A DNA stretch of 64,000 bases from Caulochytrium protostelioides. Its lineage: Eukaryota > Chytridiomycota > Caulochytriomycetes > Caulochytriales > Caulochytriaceae. The stretch's first letter is position 1. Each line of letters starts with the position of its first letter. Below, in pieces: positions 43,079 to 51,555 of the stretch. Made by a program: the position numbers and the translations under genes. The notes under the pieces were generated by a model. The model saw nothing but the letters and a program-made list of their open reading frames with translations. It did no database searches and was not told the origin of the DNA. The DNA is taken from NCBI GenBank assembly GCA_003615045.1, contig ML014128.1:118356-182355 (forward strand), in the 5' to 3' direction.

Positions 43079-44176
43079 TTAGCGGCCATGGAAGACAGGC
43101 TTTCGCTTTTCCCGGAAGGCGTTAAGACCTTCGAGGCGGTCCTCGGTCTGAATCACCTGCGCATAGCACTGCTGCTCGAGAATCATGCCCGACGCTTGAT
43201 CCATCTGGCTTCCCTGATGGATCGCGACCTTGGCCATGCGCATCGCAATCGGGCCTGCGGGCAGCATTGCCTGCGCCAAATGCAGAGCCTCATCGTATGC
43301 TGAACGACCCTCTGAAGCCGCGCGATTGGCTAGACCGATCCGGACGGCTTCGTCGGGACCCACCGGCGTTGCCGTAAACGCTAGTTCCTTGGCCTTGGCC
43401 AGCCCAACCACGCGCGTCAGCCGCTGGGTGCCACCAGCACCCGGGATAATGGCGAGCCGAGTCTCGGGCACGCCCAGCCGCGCCTTGGCGCCGCCGACGA
43501 CCCGTAGGTCGGCCGCGAGTGCGAGCTCCAGCCCACCGCCGAGCGCGGCCCCGTCGATCGCAGCGATCGTGGGCATCGGCAGATGCTCGAGACGCGTGAA
43601 CGTCGCTCGCAACGCATTGACAAACGCGCGCACTTCCTGCGGCTTCATCGCGGCACGCTCCTTGAGATCCGCGCCGGCGCAGAACACACCGGCCACGGCG
43701 CTGCGCACAATAAGCACGCGCGCCAGATCGGGCTCCGTCTCGAGCTGCGCGAGGCACGTCGATAGCTGGCTCAGTAGCCGAACGCCCAGTGCATTCATGG
43801 CCGCCGGGCGGTTCAGCGTCAGCACGGCGATACCCGCATCGGCCTCAGACGAGAGGAACTGGAGCACGCATTCGCGTGGATCGTGGCCCTTGTCGATAGT
43901 GGTCGCTTGGGTGTCAAGCGGCACGGCGCCCCCGGTGGTCGCTGATGGGATCGATGTCGCTACCGACGCCGCTGGTGCTGATCCTGCCGATGAGGGGCGT
44001 CCGGTAGTAGTCTTCAGGCCATGCACGCGGGGCAGCGCTGACCCCACGGACGCCAGCGCGGGCACGAAGAGCCCTGATCGCCTGGCCGAGGGCACACGAG
44101 ATGGCAGCCTGGAGAGCGCCGCACACGGTTCCGTATGCAGCCGGAGCCCGAGCCGGAGCGAAGTATATCCCGCCAT
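43079..44176 (-). CDS. Mitochondrial enoyl-CoA hydratase / AUH-type methylglutaconyl-CoA hydratase
   Basis: Crotonase-family hydratase, 365 aa. The ATG at 44176 (AGYTSLRLGLRLHTEP) opens an Arg-rich presequence, so the protein is likely mitochondrial. The oxyanion and acyl-CoA segments (LNRPAAMNALGVRLLSQLS; FCAGADLKERAAM) are present. Both catalytic glutamates of hydratases are kept: GGGLELALAADLRV and GVPETRLAIIPGAGGTQRL. The ADLKER and GAGGTQRLTR motifs resemble AUH, which hydrates 3-methylglutaconyl-CoA in leucine breakdown, but generic short-chain enoyl-CoA hydratase is possible. It is housed in an island with Fanzor relics on both sides, yet the gene itself is intact and GC-rich. Confidence 0.92.
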   Translation of the reverse strand: MAGYTSLRLGLRLHTEPCAALSRLPSRVPSARRSGLFVPALASVGSALPRVHGLKTTTGRPSSAGSAPAASVATSIPSATTGGAVPLDTQATTIDKGHDPRECVLQFLSSEADAGIAVLTLNRPAAMNALGVRLLSQLSTCLAQLETEPDLARVLIVRSAVAGVFCAGADLKERAAMKPQEVRAFVNALRATFTRLEHLPMPTIAAIDGAALGGGLELALAADLRVVGGAKARLGVPETRLAIIPGAGGTQRLTRVVGLAKAKELAFTATPVGPDEAVRIGLANRAASEGRSAYDEALHLAQAMLPAGPIAMRMAKVAIHQGSQMDQASGMILEQQCYAQVIQTEDRLEGLNAFREKRKPVFHGR

Positions 44177-44269
44177 CGGAAAACACAAAGTGGACGATCG
44201 TCCGGCTAGAGATTGAAGGAGAATTCGTGTAACAAATGAAACGGATGAACATCGCTCTGGGAATCGGTG

Positions 44270-44600
44270 GGATACTGGGCTCCCGTGCAGGGCGCCGATC
44301 TGAGTCCTGTCATCGGCCACGAAAAAGCGGGCGCGCCCATCAAATGCTACAGCCCCGAGCTCATGGTGCACCCGGTCATTAAGTTTCCGGGGGCTGACGA
44401 GGACGCGTCGCGGGCGGCGCGCCAATAGGCCGACCAAGTCATGAATCTCCTGACCCACCTGCACGTGCTGAAGATGGGGCCCGGCCTCGGCCAGCACCCG
44501 CACATGCCGCGGGTAGCCGGCGACGTCCTGGCCCGCGTCGCCGCCGACTGCCAAGCCCAGGCCGAAGCCTCGGACGGCGCGACCGCCCGGCCGACGGAGC
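44270..44600 (+). pseudogene. NAXD (ATP-dependent NAD(P)HX dehydratase) pseudogene fragment
   Basis: A remnant of the NAD(P)H-hydrate repair kinase-fold enzyme. One frame reads GYWAPVQGADLSPVIG, then APIKCYSPELMVHPVI, matching the family GADL...IKSYSPELIVHP block. After a TAG at 44426 the same frame resumes with LLTHLHVLKMGPGLGQHPHM, the GPGLG substrate/nucleotide loop. It lacks the N-terminal part, the segment between the YTGAP-like and GADL motifs, and everything after about 100 codons. It lies upstream of the AUH gene and 55 bp from the 3' edge of Fanzor relic 3. It is clearly non-functional. Confidence 0.8.
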
Positions 44601-44654
44601 CGCGGGGCTGGTTTTATTATCGACTGGGATCGCTGGGCTGGTTCCCTTAGATCG

Positions 44655-45240
44655 GTGGTGCCCTCTAGGGGTCCCCCGACCGAGGCAGCGCGCATTTTGG
44701 TTCATTGTCGGATGACTTTGTCGACCGGGGGGGCAACCTGGTTGGCTCGGGGTTGCGGCACAACGCCTCCGGTCTGGCGGGTAAGGCCAGGGATCGTCGG
44801 ATGTTCAACGCGGCATTGAGGTCGCGGTTCACAAACTTGCTGTGGGTGGCATCATTGCCGGGGGCGGCTTCATACCATAGCAACCCTCGGCGAACGATGC
44901 CCTGGCGCCGGCGTTGACCGGGTTTCAAAACCACATTCTTCTGGACGTACACCCGGGTCTTGCCGACCGGCTTGACTCGCATCGGCGCGGCCTGATGAGC
45001 GCCCGCCCGGGACGCGAAAGAGATTGACACGATCTTCGGGTCCCACTTTGGTCAGATCCGGCACAGACCAGGGTCGTCCGGAACTTGTCGAAGAGGACGG
45101 TGCGGAAACGCTGAACGCACGCCTTGTATGCCCGAGCCGTCGGAACCCCGGCGATCTTGGCCTTACTTGTTTTTCGACCAAAGCAGGCAGTCGGGCGAAA
45201 TTCTGTCAGCCGTGCAATGGCCGCTCACAGCTTCGACGAT
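44655..45240 (-). mobile_element. Fanzor element relic 3 (best-preserved 3' end)
   Basis: A copy of the same Fanzor family with the least decayed C-terminus. In order on the minus strand: KIAGVPTARAYKACVQRF and RTVLFDKFRTTLVCAG (about 45160-45055; the usual Glu before FRT is Lys here). After a frameshift: TRVYVQKNVVLKPGQRRRQG, IVRRGLLWYEAAPGND and SKFVNRDLNAALNIRR (44843-44796) with the RuvC-III Asp intact. The frame ends at a TAG inside the conserved 3' palindrome (CCCTCTAGGG, 44661-44670). The zinc-ribbon cysteines expected between FRTS and NRD are mostly missing. No full-length frame exists. Confidence 0.88.
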
Positions 45241-45884
45241 TGTTCGCCCTCTTCCGTCTGAGCAATGCCCCCCAGCGCAACGCCCCTAGCGCAACTACAA
45301 TGATCGCAGGAATCGTGGCCTTTCTCATCCATCTCACCGAATACGACATGTGTCAAGGTGTCGACGAACGTGTCCGGGGCGACTCGCTGAGCCCCCCTAT
45401 TCTTTAATCGTGGGATGTCTCCAGATGCGCGTTCTTCTGAGCAAGCAGCTCTTCCATTGCGATTCGAATCGTGAGTTTCTTCACAAGATAGTTCCGCGAA
45501 ATGGGATCACCTGGAAAAAATATGCGAAACAGTTGTTGCAGTAGCCGCAGAGGGACTTTGCTCTGAGGATAGAGCCGCACCAGGATGATAGGCAGCGAGG
45601 GGAACCCATGTAAGGGGCCCTTACTGGGCGCAGCCGATGCGGCGCCCCAAGAATGGGTTAGCCCGCGACAGTCTAGTCGTCGTATTTCCGTTACGGCGAC
45701 GCGGCTTGGCAAAGAGCCGTTATCCTACTGATGAGATGAGATTGAGAGAGTAGAGGGAAGGTTGAAGAAGGCTAAGAACCCGCTCCTGGTGAGCATGCAA
45801 GCTTTAGCTCCAATCGAACTCGAGGCCGAGGTCCACTCATGGCGAGGATAGGGATCTCGGCCCGATATTTATACTTTGATGGCT
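45241..45884. other. Lower-GC spacer between Fanzor relic 3 and the orphan membrane protein gene
   Basis: A minus-strand frame at 45404-45712 (LPIILVRLYPQSKVPLRLLQ) looks protein-like but has no recognisable family and could be a remnant. Nothing else seen. Confidence 0.4.
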
Positions 45885-48557
45885 TTACCACATGTTCCGA
45901 CGACGGAGACGGTGCCCGTCCCGTGCGACCGACTGGGGGTGCTGATGGACTCGTCGCGTCGAGGACGGCGCCGCATGAGCATGGATGCATAGCAGCACGA
46001 TCGCGACGAGCGCGAGCGCTACGCCTGCGACGATGCAGATGCCTTTGAGCGACCAAATCGCCTTGTCCTCTGCTAAATCGCTGACGGTGGTCCGGGCCAC
46101 GGCTGCGCTGTCCGCGGTAGTAAATGTGGACTTCATGACATCGCCGGCTCCAACGGGCCTCACGTTTCCAGATTTATGCGGCTTCGGGAGTCCGGTGGCT
46201 GGTTCTGCCGTGGGATGACCGGTCCTCACCACATCTGCGTCGGGACCGGAGACTATCGATGAAGTCTTGGGCACAACGGGGCTGGCTTTTACGGGAGGCA
46301 CCGCGGGCTCATCTAAAGGCATCGGTGTTTCTGGAACGCTGGCCTCCGTACCATGTGTGGACTTCATGACACCGCTGCCGTCAACGGGCCTCACGTTTCC
46401 AGATTTATGCGACTTCGGGAGTCCGGTGGCCGGTTCTACTGTGGGATGTCCGTTTCCCACCACACCTGCATCGGGACCGACGGCTGCCGACGGACGCTCG
46501 ATCAGGCCAGATTCACTTCTGGGGGCATCTTTTTGAGGCCGTTCCATCTCGACGTTCTCGGTCGATGGCCCGGTTGTGGCTGGTAGGCTCTGAGGTCGTG
46601 CCCATACACCATTTTGTACATTTTCGCAGTGCAGCTTGAAGTCCCTATATAGAGCTTCCCGAGATGTGAGAATCTCCTGTTGCTTTGGAAGACGGTCTGA
46701 AATGATGTTTCGCATTTTGTCGTAAAGGCCTGATTGACTCGGTGTGATGCCGAATGATGCGTCCCCGAGCGTCTCGCCACGGAAGAAGGTACTCACACTG
46801 TTGCGGAAGTCATCTAATCGGCATGTCAACAGATGATTTTTGAACTCTTCTGTAATACCGGGTCCGTTTGACAGATAATCAACGAATCCGGTGTCACGAA
46901 GTCCAAACAGAAGGTCGGCGAGCCAGTCACACACATCATTATGTGGGGTCTTTATCCAATGGCCTTGATTTTCAAGAATGGCAACAAAGTTGAACTCATG
47001 TGACTCAATGAATTCACAACCTTTTGTGATTACAAAGTCCCATGGGGCTTCGGCGAGCGTCGGTTTCTCATAACTGCCGATAGCACGGATGATTCCTGTT
47101 CCAGGAGGTTCGAGACTTGATTGGAAATCGGAGATACGAGTTTTGATATTGTCATAAAGTTCCAACTTCGCAGTCGAAACACTCATTCCATGCTGAGCCA
47201 ATAATTGAACCTTTCCGTGAAATCCGGTCAAGAGGCCTTGACGTAGGCCCGATTTCAGTGTCTTTGCTGGTGGAAAATGGCTTTCCAGTTTTTGGAGGCT
47301 CAACTCGGCCGTTCCGGCGCGACCAGGATAGTCCGATAAGACCAGATACGCCGCAAGATCATTAAGGGGCGGCTTCGACACATCCTTGGGAGTCGCATTC
47401 AATATTTCTTGCAGCCAATCGGCAGCTGTGGTTGCAGAGGACAACTTTGGCTCAGGGTCGAACTGCATCGACGCAAACCATTCCTCTATCTTTGCGCCTG
47501 ACGTCGGTGCCGTGGTGACCGCGTCATCCATCACAGCGGGACTACCTGAGTGCTGCTGGTTGCGCCATCCACTCGGAAGTGGCACATACTCTTGAAGGGT
47601 TGACTGTAAATCGGACAAAAACTCCCTAACGCCACGACGCTCGAGATGCACGCCATGGCGGTCCGGGTGAGCAGAAGACGTGGAAGTCAGCGGCGGGGAC
47701 GCCGGCGGTGGGGCCACAGTGGTTGCCATCGCCATCTTTGTGGCCAGCTTAGGGGTAATTGGTGCATAGGCATGCAGGCTCGCGATCATGGCGGTCGCCA
47801 CGGCGAGACGCAGCTGTTGTGCCAGCGAGACGCCTGGTGCCGTAAGCGACGCCGTGTTTGCCGCCGTGCTTGCCAGCGTGCCGGTCCCCAAGAGCGCTTG
47901 GGCCGCTGCGTCGTTGGCAAAGGCAGGATTGTCCTGGAGAGCTGTGGCAAGATGCTCCGATGCCGCGTGGCTCAGCTGCTCTGTGGCCTGCTGGCTGTAC
48001 GCCTCACGCACCTCGGCGTTCAGCAAAGCCACCGGGTTCACCCCCGCCGCCGCCATGTGCTTGGCATGCGTTCCAAGGGTTCGGCAGAGATGCTGTGAGA
48101 CGCTACTGTCGATCGCAGCCACATACACGTCCGCCTGAGCGCCCGTCCAGTACGCCCGGCCGGTCCGGGGATTCGTTTCGGTCTGCAAACGCAGCACCGC
48201 TTGTTGTAATGACTGCGATTGACGCACGCCCTTGGCAAGTTGCTCGTGCACAGCATGGAGTTGCGGCTGGTGCTGCGCTGCGTTAACGTCAGCGTCAGCA
48301 TCAGCGTTGGCCAATGTGGTTGTGTCGGCGCCGTGATGGGACCCCAGCGACGTCGCCATAGGGCGGGTCAGCGGCTGGGCTTTGCCGCGGTCAAAACCAT
48401 GAATGTCGTGAAGCGCATGGACGACATGGAGATTGTCGCTGGCAGCGCGGGCATCGCTGACCACCTCGCCGTGGGCTCCCATGAGCGGGATCGAGCGGGG
48501 CCCGAGCAGCACGAGGACGGCTAGGAGCGCCCCATGGTGCCACGTCGTGCACCGCAT
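45885..48557 (-). CDS. Orphan secreted/single-pass membrane protein (890 aa) with C-terminal direct repeat
   Basis: Not recognised. The ATG at 48557 gives a good signal peptide (RCTTWHHGALLAVLVLLGPR); upstream in-frame residues are unlikely coding. The N-terminal third is Ala/Gln/His-rich. The middle (bases about 46600-47650) is AT-richer and mixed-sequence, probably helical (WLADLLFGLRDTGFVDYLSN). It is followed by two copies of a Gly/Pro-rich repeat of about 40 residues (GLPKSHKSGNVRP and GLPKPHKSGNVRP). A membrane helix (GICIVAGVALALVAIVLLCI) lies near the C-terminus with a short basic tail (RRVHQHPQSVARDGHRLRRR). This suggests a type I cell-surface protein. Lower GC than its neighbours and a Fanzor relic 3' of it match the setting of the secreted gene at 10135, though I see no clear sequence similarity between the two. 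Confidence 0.75.
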   Translation of the reverse strand: MRCTTWHHGALLAVLVLLGPRSIPLMGAHGEVVSDARAASDNLHVVHALHDIHGFDRGKAQPLTRPMATSLGSHHGADTTTLANADADADVNAAQHQPQLHAVHEQLAKGVRQSQSLQQAVLRLQTETNPRTGRAYWTGAQADVYVAAIDSSVSQHLCRTLGTHAKHMAAAGVNPVALLNAEVREAYSQQATEQLSHAASEHLATALQDNPAFANDAAAQALLGTGTLASTAANTASLTAPGVSLAQQLRLAVATAMIASLHAYAPITPKLATKMAMATTVAPPPASPPLTSTSSAHPDRHGVHLERRGVREFLSDLQSTLQEYVPLPSGWRNQQHSGSPAVMDDAVTTAPTSGAKIEEWFASMQFDPEPKLSSATTAADWLQEILNATPKDVSKPPLNDLAAYLVLSDYPGRAGTAELSLQKLESHFPPAKTLKSGLRQGLLTGFHGKVQLLAQHGMSVSTAKLELYDNIKTRISDFQSSLEPPGTGIIRAIGSYEKPTLAEAPWDFVITKGCEFIESHEFNFVAILENQGHWIKTPHNDVCDWLADLLFGLRDTGFVDYLSNGPGITEEFKNHLLTCRLDDFRNSVSTFFRGETLGDASFGITPSQSGLYDKMRNIISDRLPKQQEILTSREALYRDFKLHCENVQNGVWARPQSLPATTGPSTENVEMERPQKDAPRSESGLIERPSAAVGPDAGVVGNGHPTVEPATGLPKSHKSGNVRPVDGSGVMKSTHGTEASVPETPMPLDEPAVPPVKASPVVPKTSSIVSGPDADVVRTGHPTAEPATGLPKPHKSGNVRPVGAGDVMKSTFTTADSAAVARTTVSDLAEDKAIWSLKGICIVAGVALALVAIVLLCIHAHAAPSSTRRVHQHPQSVARDGHRLRRRNMW
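46127..46484. repeat. Direct repeat inside the orphan membrane-protein gene
   Basis: Two copies of about 120 bp (about 46127-46250 and 46361-46484) sharing TGTGGACTTCATGACA and CGGGCCTCACGTTTCCAG. They encode the two Gly/Pro-rich protein repeats. Their high DNA similarity suggests a recent duplication or homogenisation. Confidence 0.85.
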
Positions 48558-49676
48558 GGCGCCACGTTGCACGGTATCGATCACGATGGCCGCCCGATCA
48601 GTGGCGAGGACAACCGGGCACGGCCGAGCCGGCCGAGCGTCTTGCACGGGAGCGAGAGAGGGCGCCGCGGCGTGGTCGGTACGAAGAGTGAGAAATCGTC
48701 GCGGGAAGCACGCGGGCAAGGCACAGAGAAGCAGGTGGGCTAGCCGGTAAAGGCCGAGTCGCGTCGGCTCAGCTCTGGTCAAGCTGACATGGGGCTTTCT
48801 GTTACGGCAAGATTTCCTCAGACGGTATGCCGAGCGGCAACTGTTATACCGGCGCCCAGCTCGAAGCTGTCCGTGCTCACATGTGACATCCAGAGCCCCC
48901 TTCGGACGAAGTGACATGAGGAGTGAGAAACTCCGCTAGCGGAGTAGGCGGCGCCGCATGGCGGAGAACCAGGTTCGCGTGCTGCAGAAACCCCCCCACA
49001 GTGTGCAGGCTCAATCATTGTCGCACACTTCGCTGGCCCACCCAGTCGACCATCCATGGATTTCGGCCCTCAGCCTTGCCGTGTACGAGCCCCTATGCCC
49101 AGCATTCATCTTTTCAATTTATCTTTTCCTCTTCCCAGCATTGTGGTGTAGTACGTTGTGCGCCAGTCGAAGCACGCTAGCGGATGGTTAGGCTCTTGGG
49201 CACAATGCAGGCCTCTCGCTATGGTGGCGGGCTTGGTAATCCTCAAGGGCGGGCTTGGTAATGCCGTGTTGGGCTGTCCCCGGGCAACTTATCTCCACTT
49301 TGAAGAAAAATGCATGATGGGTAGACGGCGCCAACAGAGAAGGCTCCCCAAGCCAGCAGCCGGCGGTGTGGGACCGGCTCGAGACGGATGGGTCCAAACG
49401 TCGCGGACGGCGCCCTCCCACAGGACACACGTGGTCCGTGCGATCTGCCCATCGCAGACAACACACATGTATACGGCGGAGATGATGAGGAGAGGCTTGT
49501 GACTTCTGTCACGCATGAGAGGTTGTCCAGACGTGGCGAGGATGTGGCCAACGCCGTGTTCGGGGGCCTCCGTAGGCTCGTTGTCTCGTGCAATACGCCA
49601 ACTCCGCTCCGCCCTGTGTGTTAGCGTTCGCAACACCCCACCGCCGAACCCGCGTACCGTGCGAACTGTCCCAACC
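48558..49676. other. Intergenic region between the orphan membrane-protein gene and SIR2
   Basis: No gene supported; short frames only. It contains the promoters of the two divergent genes. I searched by eye for Fanzor motifs here and did not find any. Confidence 0.5.
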
Positions 49677-51335
49677 ATGCCGATCACGATGATGGACGCG
49701 GCAGCAGCATCTCTCTCGCCCGCGGCCCGTGACAGAATGCCTACCCGGCGCCCGTCAGCGGATGCGGACGTGACGCAACGTTCGTTGCTGCCGCCGACGA
49801 GCCCCGCGCCAGTGCCGTCGCCATCGGCACCGTCGCCGTCGCCATCGTCGCCAGCCGAGGGAACTTTCCTGCCGTCGGCGGTACTGTCGGACTCGTCAAT
49901 CGAGGCCTTCGCGGCGAAGGTCCGGGAAATGCGGCGTCCGCGCATTGTGGTGCTGAGCGGTGCCGGGATCTCGACCGCGGCCGGGATTCCTGACTTCCGC
50001 ACGCCGGGCACCGGCCTCTATGCGAATCTCGCCAAGTACCGGCTTCCGGCCCCCGAAGCGATCTTCGATCTGAACTACTTCCGCATGCGTCCGGACGCAT
50101 TTTGGACGTTGGCCCGTGAGCTGGACCCGAGCCGCTATGTGCCGACGTATACCCATTTCTTTATCCGCGCCTTACACGAACAAGGTTGGCTCTTGCGCAA
50201 CTACACCCAGAACATCGACATGCTCGAGCGGAAGGCAGGGATCCCGGAAGACCTGCTCGTCGAAGCCCATGGGACCTTTGCAACGGCGCGCTGCCTGGGA
50301 CCACGGACGGCGGCGGCAGCGAGCGCCCCGCCAAGCATGATCACGACCTCTGCGGCCACAAATACGACCACGTGTTCGCTAACTCTCGACTTTACCGACT
50401 ACATGGCACGATTACAGCGCGATGAGGTTCCCGTGCGGTGTCCGTCGTGTGGCGGCCTCGTCAAACCCAGCATCACGTTCTTTGGGGAGTCGCTCCCACC
50501 ACGCTTTGATTTGGCGTGGGACGATTTGCCGCAAGCCGATCTGCTGATTGTGCTGGGCACGAGCTTGATGGTGCAGCCGTTTGCGTCGCTCATTAGTCAG
50601 GTCGGCGCCCACGTCCCGCGTCTCCTCATCAATCGGGAGGCTGTGGGGTTGCGGGGGCCTGGCCGGTTCTGGTTCGATCCGGCCAGTCTGACGCGCGGCT
50701 CCACAGGGTCTCCCGGGACGACCACGGTCACCGATGCCGCTGATGCTGGTGCCCGCTCAGCATCGACATCGTCATCGTCATCAGCATCAGCATCAGCATC
50801 AGCATCAGCATCAGCATCAGCATCAGCATCAGCATCAGCATCAGCATCAGCATCAGCATCAGGGTCGGACTCGGACTCGGAGACGGATTCGGATGAAGAG
50901 GCTTGGGCGCGCATGGCGCCGCTGCCAACCACGTCGACCCGGCGCGATGCGCTTTATCTAGGAACCACGGACGACGGCTGCCGCCGCCTGGCGGAGCTGC
51001 TCGGCATCGCCCCCCTCGTCCAGGCATTGCAGGATGCTTACCATGCGGCCCATGCGGCGGCCTCGTCGCCTGCTTCGCCGGCTTCGGCCGCGGCCGTAGC
51101 GGCCCTCGGCGTACCGGCCGCGTCGGGTAGCCCACCCCAGCCGAGTTCTTCCGTCTCGACGCCTGCTGCCACGGAGCCGCTAACGGCCGCTGATGCGACA
51201 TCGAAGGCAGATGCCGCAGCGACAGGGACCGACCGGAGCGTCGCAGCGGAAGCGGAAATGAAGGCCGCAACCACACGGGCCGCGGAGACATCGGCGGCCA
51301 TCGAAACGCTGCGAGCCCAGCTGGAGCAGCTCTGA
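49677..51335 (+). CDS. Sir2-family NAD-dependent protein deacylase (SIRT2/Hst2-like)
   Basis: Deacetylates lysines using NAD+. 552 aa from the ATG at 49677 (context CAACCATGC). The Rossmann segment VVLSGAGISTAAGIPDFRTP is near residues 93-112. NYTQNIDMLER and catalytic-His VEAHGTF near 197 are present, as are KPSITFFGESLP and VLGTSLMVQPFA. These fit class I sirtuins. The zinc module is odd: the usual first CxxC is replaced by one Cys (ATARCL) and another about 27 residues on (TTTCSL), before the normal second CPSCGG. The C-terminal 220 residues are low-complexity, with a (Ser-Ala)n tract coded by (TCAGCA)n and an acidic SDSDSETDSDEE stretch. An Hst2-like cytosolic role is plausible but unproven. 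Confidence 0.92.
   Translation: MPITMMDAAAASLSPAARDRMPTRRPSADADVTQRSLLPPTSPAPVPSPSAPSPSPSSPAEGTFLPSAVLSDSSIEAFAAKVREMRRPRIVVLSGAGISTAAGIPDFRTPGTGLYANLAKYRLPAPEAIFDLNYFRMRPDAFWTLARELDPSRYVPTYTHFFIRALHEQGWLLRNYTQNIDMLERKAGIPEDLLVEAHGTFATARCLGPRTAAAASAPPSMITTSAATNTTTCSLTLDFTDYMARLQRDEVPVRCPSCGGLVKPSITFFGESLPPRFDLAWDDLPQADLLIVLGTSLMVQPFASLISQVGAHVPRLLINREAVGLRGPGRFWFDPASLTRGSTGSPGTTTVTDAADAGARSASTSSSSSASASASASASASASASASASASASASGSDSDSETDSDEEAWARMAPLPTTSTRRDALYLGTTDDGCRRLAELLGIAPLVQALQDAYHAAHAAASSPASPASAAAVAALGVPAASGSPPQPSSSVSTPAATEPLTAADATSKADAAATGTDRSVAAEAEMKAATTRAAETSAAIETLRAQLEQL
50765..50864. repeat. (ATCAGC)n coding microsatellite in SIR2
   Basis: About 14 tandem hexamers encoding alternating Ser-Ala in the sirtuin C-terminal region. 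Likely length-polymorphic. Confidence 0.92.
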
Positions 51336-51555
51336 AGCCCTTCTTTCGCTGTGGCGACGTGCGACCGTCTGGTCTTGAGGTCGCCAAGATGGCTGATCCT
51401 CGGCCCCACCCGACGCTTTCCATGCGGTCGCTCATGAACGCGTCGCGACTGACTCGATCGTTCACCATCAGGACGTTTTTTAAATCTGTAAGACATCATC
51501 GTCGATGATCCCGACCGCCGTGCCGTATCACTACAAACGCCCATCGGCTGCGCCA

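Noticed and set aside
10135-48557. Paralogy between the two orphan secreted genes (10135-11622 and 45885-48557)
   Set aside because: Similar setting and composition, but I could not align any segment convincingly by eye.
48818-49500. A further Fanzor relic 5' of the orphan membrane-protein gene
   Set aside because: No NRD, FRT or RGLL-type block was found on either strand, so the flanking arrangement seen at 8-12 kb is not repeated here.
50668-50695. GGTTCGATCC, a perfect tRNA B-box match
   Set aside because: Lies inside the SIR2 coding frame, no A box or cloverleaf can be drawn around it.
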